Source: Progne subis subis (Eukaryota; Chordata; Aves; Passeriformes; Hirundinidae). Taken from it: DNA of 64,000 nt. The translations under genes and the position numbers were made by a program. The stretch lies in assembly GCA_022316685.1 (NCBI GenBank), contig JAKJHU010001418.1, forward strand, positions 1 to 64,000. Direction: 5' to 3'. Positions 23,056 to 34,159 of this stretch are shown piece after piece; positions within the stretch are counted from its first letter, which is position 1, and every line of letters begins with the position of its first letter. The notes beneath the pieces were generated by a model, which did not search any database, was not told where the DNA came from, and saw only the letters and a list, made by a program, of their open reading frames with translations.

Positions 23056-23982
23056 TTAATGTTCCTGAAACCATCCAGTCATCAGTCTCCACACTGCACC
23101 CTTGAGCTCCTGGTTCCTCAGGCTGTAGATGAGGGGGTTCAGGGCTGGAGGCACCACTGAGTACAGAACTGACAGGGTCAGATCCAGGGATGGGGAGAGA
23201 TGGAAGGGGGCTTCAGGTAGGAAAATGCCAGTGCTGAGGAACAGGAGAGCACAGCCAGGTGAGGGAGGCAGGTGGAAAAGGCTTTGTGCCGTCCCTGCTC
23301 AGAGGGGATCCTCAGCACAGCCCTGAAGATCTGCACATAGGAGAAAACAATGAACACAAAACAACCAAACACTAAAGAGATAGAAAACACAATGAGTCCC
23401 AGTTCCCTGAGGTAGGAGCATGAGCAGGAGAGTTTGAGGATGTGTGGGATTTCACAGAAGAACTGGCCCAGGGCATTGCCATGGCACAGGGGCAGGGAAA
23501 ATGTATTGGCTGTGTGCAGCAGTGAATAGAGAAAGGCACTGGCCCAGGCAGCTGCTGCCATGTGGGCACAAGCTCTGCTGCCCAGGAGGGTCCCGTAGTG
23601 CAGGGGTTTGCAGATGGACACGTAGCGGTCATAGCACATGATGGTCAGGAGGAAACCTCTGCTGAGATGAAGAAGAGAAAGAAAAAGGCCTGTGCAGCAC
23701 ATCCTGCATAGGAGATGGTCCTGGTGTCCCAGAGGGAATTGTGCATGGCTTTGGGGACAGTGGTGCAGATGGAGCCCAGGTCGGTGAGGGCCAGGTGAGC
23801 AGGAAGAAGAACATGGGCGTGTGCAGGAGGTGGCCGCAGGCTACGGCGCTGATGATGAGGCCGTTGGCCAGGAGGGCAGCCAGGGAGATGCCCAGGAAGA
23901 GGCAGAAGTGCAGGAGCTGCAGCTGCCGTGCGTCTGCCAGTGCCAGCAGGAGGAAGTGGCTGATGGAGCTGCTGTTGGACAT
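23056..23982 (-). pseudogene. Olfactory receptor pseudogene, OR14-like (copy A)
   Basis: A seven-transmembrane odorant receptor of the avian OR14 (gamma-c) type. The N-terminus MSNSSSISHFLLLALADARQ has an NSS glycosylation site, and the frame continues to PMFFFLL in TM2. A one-base deletion near 23795 then shifts the frame; NLALTDLG is seen only in the new frame. A second shift near 23655 leads into MCYDRYVSICKPLHY (the MAYDRYVAIC motif), the TM5 to TM6 region with KAFSTCLPHL, and SYLKPPSIS. A third shift near 23190 is needed to reach the C-terminus (NPLIYSLRNQELK) and stop at 23056. The length equals a full receptor (about 309 codons), so decay is by small indels, not truncation. It is 1 exon, as in all ORs. 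Paralogue at 56511-57444. Confidence 0.9.
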
Positions 23983-25886
23983 TTGCTGTGGCTGCCCATG
24001 GGGACCTGTTCATGGATAAAGGACAGTGACAAGTCAGCAGAGGCTGCTTTGAGCCAAACCTGGGCCATTCCCTGTAGACTGTCCCACTGTGACTCTCCCA
24101 CCCTTGTTCTGCTCTGGGAAAACCTTCACCCAGGTCCCTGCCTGAGCTCCAGCTGCGCTGTCTGAGTGTGCCAGGAGCAGCTTGGCTGTGCGTGGGGGAT
24201 CTCCAGGAGCCATCCCTGCCCTGCTGCCCTGGGTTTGTGGCCATGTGGCAGAGGGACAAGGCTGGATCTTCTGGTTTTTTCAGTGGAACCACTCCTAATG
24301 CAGAAAGGCTTGTTCCCATCTGCACTCCCACTTCTAAAAGGCATGGAGAGCAGGAAGGAATTTTAGCCATGTTTTCCACCCACACTCATTTCTGATTCTC
24401 TGAGGTCAAAAATCCCCAGTATTTCTGCTGCACTCAGATTTTGCCACTGAGAGATGGGAGAGGCAAAGGATTCCCTGTGGCTCAGGGAAGGGGAGGGGCT
24501 GGATGGGCTTGTTCCCAACTGCCCTGGGTTTGCAGCTTTGGCTGCAATCAGAGCACAATCACACTCCCGTGTCACCCTGGGATAAACCAGACCCTGCCCA
24601 CAGCAGAGGGATCCCTGAATGTCTCAGCCTCTCCAAAGGTCTCTGGCCAAGGGCTCAGCAACCCTTCTGCCAAGGACACTCACAGCTCCCTTGGCAAACC
24701 CAACAGCATTTCCTCAGCTCTGGCATCTCTGCACTTCCCTGGGACACTCAGGGAACTCCCAGAGGCTGTGGCACAGATTTGCAGCCAGGAGGGCAGCTCA
24801 GAGCTTGGAAGGACACAGCAAGGAGATCCCTGGGTGTGCCCATGATGGGATCTCAGGGAGGGGGCTCAGCTCATTCCCCTTTCCCATGCACTGCTTTGCC
24901 CACAGCCCCACAGGTGACAGGCAAGCTTGGACACCCCATTCCCATGGACACAGCTGCCTGGCAGCAATCCCAAGGGCAGTGCCTGACTCGCTGCTGCAAA
25001 TGCCAGAGCCTCCCTGAGAGCACCAGGTGACAGTGACAACATCAGGGGAGGGCAGAAACAAGAGAAGATGTTGTGGTGCTGTGCCTGGGAGGGCAGGGCA
25101 CAGACAGCCGGGCACTCAGGACAGTGTTCCCGTAGCCAGCTGTGCACGGCACCTCCCACACACCAACAGTGCCCTCCTGCCCCCAGCACTGCTCTGTTCA
25201 GCCCCCTCTCCTTCCCTGAGCATCTCCCTGTGCCTGGACATTTCCCTGCTGAGAGGAGCCTTGTCCCTGCCAGCGCTCACAGAGCCCATCCCACCCTCTG
25301 TGCCCTGGGCCCGGCCCTACAGAAACCTGCCTGTCTGCAGGGCCCTGCCTGGGGCAGGCTCTGTCTGCAGGGGCCAAGGGCAGCTCAGGAGAGCCCTGCT
25401 GGGCCCTGCAAAGGTGATGCTGGAGCTGTCCAGGGCAGAGGAGTGGCTGAAGGCCCTTTAGGAGCCTCCCAGCACAGAGACTGACCACCCAAAGTCACAG
25501 TTCTGGAGTCTCTGTAAATGTTAAAACATTACTTTGATGATCCTGTGTGTCCCTTTCAACTCAGAATGTTCTGTGATTTTGTATAACAATCCTGTTTTGC
25601 TTCTCTCATCTTCCTATTGTCTGTAGTCAAAAGAGAAAAAAAATGCCTTGTAACATCATTAGAACAGAAAAGTAAAACCAGACCTTAATTGAAGCTTCCA
25701 GGTGTCCCAGTGGGGATGAGGCACACCCAGGATCTGATTTTAAAATGTATTAATTTGATTAATTAGGATATTTACAGGAACATCCAATATGAGATTCAGT
25801 TGCCCCAGTTACACACCCTGGGTAAACCCATTGGAGTAGGTCCAAGGGCTTCTTTGCGCCCCTTTTTTTGTGACTGCTCACACGCT

Positions 25887-25926
<40 letters not shown>

Positions 25927-26384
25927 AACACAAAAAAACCCCTGTTCTTCTCATAGGTTTCTTCCTGATGATAAGACTTTACAGTAGTTAAGGAATGTAT
26001 TTAGAAACTTATTGTTCTAAAATCTAAGAGAAAGGGTAGGAAACATACTACAGTTAATTAAAGATTTATTTATCTAAGTATGTAATAGTAGTTCAATGGA
26101 ATGAATTAAGGATTATAGATTTATAACTATATAATAGTAGTTAACAGATCTATGAATATATGAACAAATGTATAAAAGCAAAAATCTTTTTGTTGTCACC
26201 CACTTTCCCATCCTTCTCCAAGCAGGAAATTGAAAACACTCTCAGGAAATCTCCAGATCTTTACAGCAATCCCAGGCTTACCTTCTTTTGGGAAGTGTCC
26301 TCCGGAGCTGTGCCCAGGCTGGTCTGGAGCTGGGAGCAGCCCTGCCCCACACAGCACCTCTCAGCAGCAGCACCTGCCCTGCTC
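23983..26384. other. OR upstream spacer, no gene seen
   Basis: GC-rich sequence with many overlapping frames up to about 25480, then AT-rich. A 35-base poly(A) lies at 25890-25924. Sequence 25990-26170 is AT-rich. None of the frames shows family motifs or splice sites. It shows little similarity to the matching interval at 57445-58861, so the two OR copies do not share this flank. Confidence 0.4.
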
Positions 26385-27404
26385 AGGGCGGCTCCTTCCC
26401 CCCACAGCTTCTCCCCAGCGCTGGCAGCAGCTCCCAGGGCTGGCTGAGAGCTGTCCCTGGCAGGCAGCAGAGTCCCTGGCCCAGCACAGCGCCCTGGGCT
26501 GCAGGACCCTGCTCTGCAGGACAGCCCTGGGCACCCCTGGCTGCTCTCCACAAGAGATAATCAGAGAATGTACTCACAGAGTCTGTAGCATTGGGATGTT
26601 GCAGCTTTAGGAGATCCTGCAGGAGCTGCAGCTGCCTTGTCCTGCAGCCAGAGGTTCCTGTGTCAAGGGCTGGGAGTGATTCTCCCGCAGTCACTTCTCA
26701 GCTCCTTCCCAGCCCTGAGTGATTGCAGCTCTCTGTGCCTGTGTGCTGTGCCCGGGTGGCTGCAGGCAGTGCCCCAGCCCTGCTGGGCTGGGAGAAGAGT
26801 TGCTCATCAAGAGAGATGTGTTTTTGAAGCTCTTCTTGGCTGCCAGGAGCTGCCTCTGTGCCAGGAGCCCGGCCCAGCTCAGCAGCACAGACACAGCACA
26901 AGGACTTTAATGACCCTCTCGGGCTTTGTGCTGAGGCCCTGAACATCAGTCCCTGAGAGGGAGCTGAAGAAACCTCTCAAGAATTCCAAGTTAGAACCAA
27001 TCTCCAAAGTTTCTTGAAGTTTGAATGGGTCCCACTGAGGGACAGGACAGAGAAAGTGTCCCAGGCCCCAGGCAGAGCAGAGAACTGGAGGCAGTGATGA
27101 CAGGTGGGGACAAAGAGAAGCCAAGTCCTGGTGCCCTGGGCACAGCAGCCTCTGTGCCACCAAGGGCTGTGAGGAGACACCTTGTCCTGAGGCCCTGGGG
27201 CCTCCTGGCACAGCCCCAGCAAGGCTGGGCACTGTCAGCCCCTTGTGCTGCCCTCAGCATCCCCCTCACATCCCAGTGGCCTCAAGGATGTGCTGGAAGG
27301 AGTCCCTGGGGAGCCTTGGTCAGCAATGGCCCTGGGGGGCTCCTGAATGCTGCCAGGAGGAGCATTCAAAGGACTTTGGGGTTTGGTTTTGCTTTTTCCT
27401 GGGA

Positions 27405-28140
27405 GTCTTTGAGAGGTTTGTGCAATCATGGCCTCCAATTATCTGCTCTAATGAGTCCCTTGAGAGGCTTTGTCAGGAACAACACTCAGTGGGGCTCATT
27501 AATGCTTCAAGGTACATCAGTTGTTTTAAGGTACTTGGTGTTTCCCTTTCAAAATTGTTAGCATGGCCTCAGTTATCTACTTTAATTAGTCCCTTGGGAT
27601 TCTTAGACAGTAGAATAATCAGTGGGGCTCATTAATACTTCAGGATGCTCAGAATTTATTAAGGAACTTCTTTTTGACACTGAGTCTGAGAGGTTTGTGC
27701 AATCATGCCTCCAATTATCTGCTTTAATTAGTCCCTAGAGATTCTTAGCCAGTTACCACACTCAGTGGGGCTCATTAATGCCTCAAGGTACTCAGGGGTA
27801 ATTTAAGTACTTCTTTGAGGCACCAAGTCTCTGAGAGGTTTTTGTGCAATCATGGCCTCCAATTATCTGCTCTAATGAGTCCCTTGAGAGCTTTGCATTG
27901 ACACTCAGTGAGGTTCATTAATACTTTGAGATACTCAAGGTGTTTAAGCTACTTTGGAATTTCCTTCCCTCACTGAGTCTCTGAGAGGTTTTTATACAGT
28001 CCTGGCCTCCATTTCTATCCTTCATGAACTCCATGAGGAGCCTGTGTTGGGGATGGACCTCTGTGGGACCCACTGATGCATCGAGACACTTTGGGTTTTT
28101 CTTCTGACTTCCACTCCTGGAAAGGTTTGTGCAATCTCCT
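27405..28140. repeat. Tandem repeat with ~145-bp unit (copy A)
   Basis: The core GAGAGGTTTGTGCAATCATG followed by GCCTCCAATTATCTGCT recurs with anchor positions near 27427, 27562, 27704, 27851, 28001 and a weak one near 28131. Spacings are 135, 142, 147, 150 and about 130. Each unit also has CAGTGGGGCTCATTAATGC and a CTCAAGGTACT word. Units are diverged by substitutions and indels, so the array is old. No coding frame follows the period. Confidence 0.8.
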
Positions 28141-29281
28141 CTCAGGCCCTGAGGTTCCAGGGTTTAACACCAAATCCACCACAGGGCTCATCAGGATCAA
28201 GCAAGTCCTGACAAACCATGGCTCTGCCTTGGTTCCCTCTGGTCGGTGCCATTCATTTGGAAGTTTTCCTGCTGCAGTTATGGAGAAATATTTCAAGGAG
28301 CTTCTAAGAAATATGTATTACTACTTTCAAGTGCGTATTTCATTACTGTTCTCATTAGACAAGAGGTGATTGCAGCATTCTGTGGTTGATACTGAGCCAG
28401 GGTCTCCCAAGGAGGTCTGGCCTGCTCAGAGAAGCTGTGCCTTGAGGTGTGACCCAGTGTGGACAACCTTGCTCCACATTCCCAAACTACATGCTGTCTA
28501 TTCTCACTCACCTGGGACCTGCTTTCCTTGGAGACCTGGCTGCACACACAAAGAAGGATTTTTTCTTTTTTTTGAAGCAATCTAAAACTCCTGAGTTTCC
28601 CCAGTGAAAACAAACACCCTCCTCAAGTGTGGGCCAAGCCCAAGGTGCCACCAAGAGCACTGCAGCCCTGCCCTGGGCCAGGAGTGAGGGTGGATCATCA
28701 TCCCAACCTGCCCTGGGCCATTGCAAGGGGCTGTGGCCATGGACACTGCACTGAGCCCCTGCTGGCTTTGGATCCCTCATCCCTTCAAGTTTCCTTGGAA
28801 AGCACCCCAAGGACCCATTTCTGCAGCCAGGTTCCGTGGCCACTTGCACGCAGAGCTGTTGCTGTCCTGGGCTGCCAGGGCACCCCTGAGGACAAAGCGG
28901 TGCCGGGGCTGTTCCAGGTACAATTGCACTGACACTCGTGATGCCCTCAGGTGCCACGGCAGCGGCCACAGGGACCCGTTCCTTGGTTTGGTGCCGTGGC
29001 AGCCAAGGCCTGGAGCCGCTGTGATGGTTGGGTGCCAGGGAAACCTGCCCTGGGCCCCTTGCTCAGGGCTGGTGTCAGTGCCCAGAGCCAGAGGGGATCC
29101 CTTGCTGGGGGCTTGTGCCACGGCCACCTGCCCTGTGCCGCGCTGGCTGCTCAGGCGCCGCGGAACCAGCAGCAAACGCCACTGCCAGGGCCAAAGGCCA
29201 GCTCAGCCAGACAGAAAGGGGCAGGGCTGGGCACTGCTTCCATGGCAGCCCTCCCTGGGACACCACACCTGGGTCACCTGT
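28141..29281. other. GC-rich spacer inside duplicon A, no gene seen
   Basis: Sequence from 28600 to 29260 is rich in GCCACGGCC, CCTGCCCTGGGCC and GGCACTG words. Overlapping frames of 90-190 codons run on both strands and are preserved in the duplicate simply because the DNA is. No domain or splice evidence. Confidence 0.4.
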
Positions 29282-29959
29282 TGTTTTGGTTTGGGGTAAA
29301 TTTGGGATAAACTTCTGAATGGGGAGCAAATTTAAATGGCCCTTCCCCCCAACCAGTCTGGTAAAGAACTTTCTCAGAGAAAAGTGGAAAAATCTATTTT
29401 ATTTAACAAATAATGTGCATTAAGTATAAAGAATGAATAAATACTATGAACAATAAAACTTTTTTTCTGGTGTGAGATGGTAAATTGACAGAGTTCTTGC
29501 TATGGATGCAGCTTGGCTTTTTTTGTTTTTGTTTTTTAATTAATTTTTGTTTTTCTGGTGCTGTTGGAAAATGCCAAGGTCCAGGCCCTGGTGGGCTGAA
29601 GGTGTAAGCTTTTAGGTTTATTTTGTTTTGTTTTGGTGGTTTTTTTTTGTTTTTTGTTTTTGTTTTGTTTTGTTTTTTGTTTTTTTTTAGTTTAGAGTAG
29701 TTTAAATAGTTTTAAGAAAAAAAGGAAAAAAAATAGTTTAGGGAACCAACTAAAAGCAATTTTTAATTTTTTTTTTGGTAGTTTTTTAAGTTTTGTTGAA
29801 CACCTTACGTGGAGAAGAATGTGTAGGAGTTAGGTAGTTTTTTTAAAATAAACTTTGCATTTTTCTTTGTTCTTAGAACTAGTTTTAAATCACAGAACTT
29901 TATATACAGCACAACAGAACAGACAATTCGGGATACACATAATAAGCTACTTTAGGATA
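29282..29959 (-). mobile_element. ERV 3' LTR with strand-biased C-to-T changes
   Basis: It aligns with the LTR at 31472-32114. Its start TGTTTTGGTTT corresponds to TGTCCTGGTTT there, and its end TTTAGGATA to CCTAGGACA. In 29811-29905 against 31961-32055 I count about 14 C-to-T and one G-to-A difference. A T-rich segment (29515-29700) replaces a C/T-rich segment of the other LTR. I call the element minus-strand because a purine-rich tract (reverse complement GGGGATAAAGAGTAAAA, clearer in the duplicate) adjoins this LTR, as a polypurine tract does a 3' LTR. On that strand the changes are G-to-A. Confidence 0.7.
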
Positions 29960-31471
29960 TTTACTCTTTATCCCATATTGTCGACTTACTAAAACTAATA
30001 TATATATTCTAGCTCTGCACACACATACACTACACATACATGTATCTATATAAAAACAATATACAATATACAATATACAGCTATATACAGACAATGGCAG
30101 TGGCATTCAGTACACAGTGATCATTACACACGGTTCTTACTCAACAATCAGATCTCCTTGAAGTGCACATTGTGTGGTTTTATCTTTTTGCATTACTTAC
30201 TATGTGTAACTTGGTCCTTGAATAAAGACAATCCCACGGATGGGTTTGTCTGTAGTTGAAGTAGAATTGATTTAAAGTGTCTTTCTTAACAAACTTCTTA
30301 CATGTTCTACTGGGACTTTATCTCCTGTATGTGGGGGCTTAGACTGGGTAGGGCTTGCTCTGTGGTGGAACTTTGGGTGTTAACTAACTAGGGGTTTTTG
30401 TTAGATGCTGTTTTTAATTTTTCTAAGATTCCTACTTAGTGTTTTTAGGGTGGTTTTTAACAGTCTATTGTATTTTTTTACTTTCTTTTAAGTTGGTGTA
30501 TGGTAGGGATATGCTACACTTACTTAATGCTATGTTCTTTAGTTTAGTTGTTGATGAGGTTGTTTTTGAAATGAGTTCTATTGTTTGATTTAATTTTTTA
30601 TGGGTACTATGTCTTTAAAGCACTTGTTTTTAAAGGTTTAGAATGATGCTATGAGTTGTAGCATGAGGTACAGGGTAGGTTTTTAGTTATTTTGTGGTGG
30701 CTTTTATTACTGTGAGTATGTAGTGCTTACTTTGGTGTGTTTGGGGTAGTGTAATATAATTAATTTGCTAGGTATTTCTATATTTGTATTTGGATTATTG
30801 CTTGCTCTATTATAGGGGTTTTATTTGTTTGGATTGCTTGATTGTAGTACATGTTTTACAGTTATGGATAACTTAAGAAATACTTTTTATGGTTTAATTA
30901 TTTTTTGGTTTTGTGCTTACTTATAGGTGGTATCTTTAGTATTTAGGGGACACTGAGCATTTTTTAAAAGTAATGTAACTGATTTAAAAGAGAAAAAGGA
31001 AAGGAGAGATTGAAAAGCCCCAACCCCTACTTTTCTTCTAACAAACTGGGTGTGAATATTGATAAATTTTTAAACCATATTGTTGGAACTAGGACGTAGG
31101 GTCGGATGAAGAAACTATAAAGTAAACATACTTGGCACAAACTCTAGTATTTTATAAACTTTTTGTAAATTATAATTACTGAGCTTAATGACATAGTTAT
31201 TTTAATTTGTGTACTTTTAGTATAAAAGTGATGTCTTAGGGACAACATTGGAGTTATTTTTGGATAAGAAAATAAATGTAGGGACTAGAAAAGTATTAAA
31301 CATTAAAAAAGCATGGGAAATAGAAACAGAGAAAGGACTTTATTCTGAGACATTAGGAATTTAAGGAGTAAATGGCTATGGACTGTTTTATTTTTATATA
31401 AAGGACAACTAAAAGGCAATTAATAATCAAGAGAAGCTTTTCCACTCTCTTGAGCATCAATAACAAGGTAT
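29960..31471 (-). mobile_element. ERV internal region, non-coding, C-depleted
   Basis: The 1.5 kb between the two LTRs is too short for gag-pol and has no retroviral frame. From about 30240 to 30960 the + strand is strongly depleted of C: 30541-30600 has one C and about 13 G; 30361-30420 has 4 C and 17 G. A short stretch next to the 3' LTR (29990-30110) is instead G-poor and made of ATACAATATACA words. The element is probably a non-autonomous or deleted ERV. The same changes occur in the duplicate at 62456-63984. Confidence 0.65.
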
Positions 31472-32114
31472 TGTCCTGGTTTAAGGCAAATTTGGGAGAA
31501 AACCCCTGAATGGGATCCCTACAGGGAGAAAACCCAAATGGCCCCTCCTTTCAACCAGTCCAGTAAAGATCTTCCTTAGAGAAAAGGGGAAAAAACAATT
31601 TTACTTAACAAAGTGCATACAAGTATAAAGAATGAATAACATGAAACAATAAAACCTCTCTTCTGGAGTGAGATGGCAAATTGAGAAAGTCCTTGCCGTG
31701 GGTGGAGCTCGGCTCTCTCTCAGTCTCTCCTCAGTCCCAGTCCCTCCGGCGCTGCTGGAAAATGCCGAGCTCCAGGCCCCGGTGGGCCGCAGGTGCAGCC
31801 CCCAGTGCTCCCCTGGGTTTTCAGTCCAGAGCAGGTTTAAACAGTTCCAAGAAAAAGGGAAAAAAAAACCAGGGAACTTCTCTGCCCTAGCTAGCTGAAA
31901 CTAACTAAAAGCAAAAAGATCTCTGTCCTGCAGTCTCTCCAAGCCTCTGCTGAGCAGTCCGGAGAAGAATGTGGAGGAGTCAGGCAGTTTTCTCAAAACA
32001 AACTCCGCGCTTCTCCTTGCTCTTAGAACCAGTCTTAAAGGCACAAAACTCATTATACAACACAAACAGAAGAGAAGACTGTGGATACAAGCATCATAAA
32101 GTTATCCTAGGACA
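31472..32114 (-). mobile_element. ERV 5' LTR, largely unedited
   Basis: A 643-base LTR bounded by TGTCCTGG and CCTAGGACA, imperfect inverted termini of the usual TG...CA kind. It keeps C-rich segments such as CTCTCTCTCAGTCTCTCC that are T-only in the partner LTR. The orientation is inferred from the partner. If the two LTRs belong to one insertion, editing affected the 3' LTR and interior but spared this copy; otherwise this is a separate insertion. Confidence 0.7.
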
Positions 32115-32182
32115 GCTGTCATGGAATTGCCATGGAAACCCTGATTGGAAATGCAATGGTGGACAAAGGTTTTAGTGGGGCC

Positions 32183-32420
32183 TGTCACAATAGGACAAAG
32201 GGTGGTAGTTTTAAACTAAAGGAAGGGAGGTTCAGACAAGGGGAGATAAGGAGGAAATTTTTGATGATAGGTTGGTGATACACCAGGACAGGTTCCCAGG
32301 GAGGTGCTCAATGCTCTATCCCTGGAAACATTCAAGTCCAGCTGGGACAGGGCTCTGAACAACCTGATCTGGTGAAAGATGTCCCTGCTCATGGCAGGGG
32401 TTTGGATGAGATGAGCACTG
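32183..32420 (+). mobile_element. CR1 LINE fragment
   Basis: The sequence GGTAGTTTTAAACTAAAGGA, then GGTTCCCAGGGAGGTGCTCA and ATCCCTGGAAACATTCAAGT, ending in CTGCTCATGGCAGGGGTTTG, follows the order of the CR1 3' region in sense orientation. It lacks the terminal ATTCTATGATTCT repeats, so it is truncated at both ends. Confidence 0.8.
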
Positions 32421-32683
32421 CAGAGCTCTTCCCATCCAAAGCATTCCAGGATTGCATGGGGAGAAGGGGCTGCTCACTGGACTCCATCCACTCCCTTGAC
32501 TCCTCCTTGTCTCTGCTGGAGCCCACATGCAGCAGCCAAAGCCAGCCCCTTCTCTGGCCTTTCCCTGCCCTGCCCCAGGGGCTGACAGAGCCAGGCTGGC
32601 ACAGGTGACCTTTAGGCTTTGCAGGGCTCAGGCACAGCGGCTGGGACAGAGTCAGGGCTGAGGTCACACTCTGTGGGCTGGGG

Positions 32684-32996
32684 CAGAGCCCAGCAGAAAT
32701 GAGCCCTGGAGCAGCAGCTCTGCAGTGGTGGCCACCAGGCCGCCTTGCCAAGGGAGGCTTCTGGCCATGGCCTGGAAGCAGCTGCTGCTGCCAAGGTGCC
32801 TTTGGTGCCTCAGGCTCTCCCTGGCACAGCTCCCAGCACGGCACTCTGCACTTGTGCCCGAGGCCTTCACTGTGCTGGGGCTGGCCTGGGGCTTTTCCGC
32901 GGGATCTGCCCTGGTCCTGGCACAGGAAAGGCAGTTCCTGCTGGAGCAGGAGGCTCTGCCTGCAATGGGCTCAAACAGCTCCAGCAAAGCCCTGTT
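32684..32996 (+). repeat. Low-copy repeat X, copy A
   Basis: This 313-base block is the reverse complement of 52833-53150. I find only about three small differences and one 4-base indel, so identity is about 98 percent. Flanks on both sides are unrelated. It is open in several frames because it is GC-rich. No family motif is seen. It may be a young interspersed repeat or a fragment moved by duplication. Confidence 0.85.
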
Positions 32997-33424
32997 TACT
33001 TCAAAATTGCTTCCTAGACACTATATTCTCATAATTGTTATAGCTCTATACTGTGGAGTAAATAACTCTTTTTTTTTAATTTTCTGTGGTGTAAATAAAT
33101 CTGCCTAATCTAATCAGAATAAATGATTGCTGTGTTTATACAAATTTTTCTGGTATTCCATCGTTAATCCTGTGAGACAAATTGCATACGGTTCAAACCC
33201 ACCTGTCCAATCATTTAGACATAAGCCTTTGACAAAAATCAGGGGCTAGCATTGGATCCAGCTGCTCTGAGTCCTCATTCTTAGATGGAATTTTAAAAGT
33301 CTAGGCATCCTGGAGGAGTTGGGGATCCATGGTGGCTGTTGGGTGTCATTTCTCCACCTCATGACTCAGCAGGAGTTTCTCCAATGAAGAAAAAAGCTTT
33401 TGCCTGAAGCTCCCACTCTGCCCA
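32997..33424. other. AT-rich spacer, no gene seen
   Basis: Short AT-rich segment with T runs, then mixed sequence. Nothing recognised. Confidence 0.5.
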
Positions 33425-33740
33425 TGCAGGAACCCCTGTGAGTGTCTGGGACATCCCGGCTCTTTGGCAGCCTGGGGACTCCTGGGATGTCACCGTGGAG
33501 CCCCCGTGAGTGCCTGTGACAGATCGGTGCCTTTGCAGCCCAAGGTGCCCTGGGATGTCAGCATGGAATGGCTGTGACTGCCTCTGACCACAGGGCTCTT
33601 GAGCATCCCCAGAAACCCCTGGGAGGTCTCCATGGAGCCCCTGTCTCTGCCTGTGACATTCCAGCTCTGGAACAGCCTGGAGACTCTTGGAAAGTCCCCA
33701 TGGAACCCCTCTGAGGGCCTGTGACAACTCGGTTCCTTAG
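33425..33740. repeat. Minisatellite, ~62-bp unit
   Basis: About five diverged units carry the words GTGAGTGCCTGTGACA, GGCTCTTTGGCAGCCTGG and CTGGGATGTCACCGTGGAGC in the same order. It lies in the 3' flank of the zinc-finger gene. Confidence 0.65.
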
Positions 33741-33741
33741 C

Positions 33742-33866
33742 AGGCAACCATCACCAGCCCCTGTTGCTATGGTCAGTTTCCATGGCAACCATCACCAGCC
33801 CCTGTTGCTATGGTCAGTTTCCATGGCAACCATCACCAGCCCCTGTTGCTAGGGTCGGTCCCTTGG
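33742..33866. repeat. Minisatellite, 41-bp unit, 3 copies
   Basis: GGCAACCATCACCAGCCCCT followed by GTTGCTATGGTCAGTTTCCAT recurs at 33745, 33786 and 33827, an exact 41-base period. The first two units are identical; the third diverges at its end. Near-identity indicates a young expansion. Confidence 0.9.
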
Positions 33867-34081
33867 CAGCTCCATGCAGATCCCATGCCAGGAATGGTTC
33901 CATGGACACCAGCTCAGGCCTGGAGAGTGAGTCCCTTTCCTGACCCTAAAAATGATGGAACTATGGCCAGACCCTCATGTTCTTTGGTCCCACCTCACAT
34001 CATTGCCAGGCGCAGAGAAAGTGAGAAGTGACTTCTCAGCGTGGGTCATGGGAAATGTGGGTCACCATGGCTCTGCCCAAT

Positions 34082-34159
34082 GTGGCTCCTCTGATGGAGG
34101 ATGGAGTTGGAGCAGCTCACAAAGCTCCTCCCAAAGTTGGGGCACTCATAGGGCTTCCC
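34082..34159 (-). pseudogene. Fossil zinc finger beyond the stop (gene A)
   Basis: Directly after the TAA of the zinc-finger gene the same frame continues GKPYECPNFGRSFVSCSNSI, then LHQRSH. This is a C2H2 finger with linker, in register with the coding fingers. The second zinc-binding Cys has become Phe. A matching fossil follows the stop of the second copy (49565-49640). Confidence 0.75.

Larger units (their letters stand above)
26385..31487. repeat. Segmental duplication, copy A
   Basis: From about 26427 to the first bases of the LTR at 31472 this sequence recurs at 58905-64000 in the same orientation with offset 32478-32513. By eye the two differ by scattered single-base changes and small indels (estimated above 95 percent identity). 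The duplicate still runs at the right window edge, so the true length is larger. It carries GC-rich non-coding sequence, a tandem repeat array (27405-28140) and most of an ERV. Confidence 0.9.

Noticed and set aside
25890..25924. Poly(A) as the tail of a processed pseudogene
   Set aside because: No coding or mRNA-like sequence precedes it and no target-site duplication is seen.
27405..28140. CRISPR-like array of regular repeats
   Set aside because: Units are contiguous, about 145 bases long and diverged, with no unique spacers; the genome is vertebrate.
28721..29299. 192-codon + strand frame conserved in the duplicate
   Set aside because: Conservation is explained by the recent duplication of all DNA here; overlapping frames are equally conserved, and several differ in length between copies.
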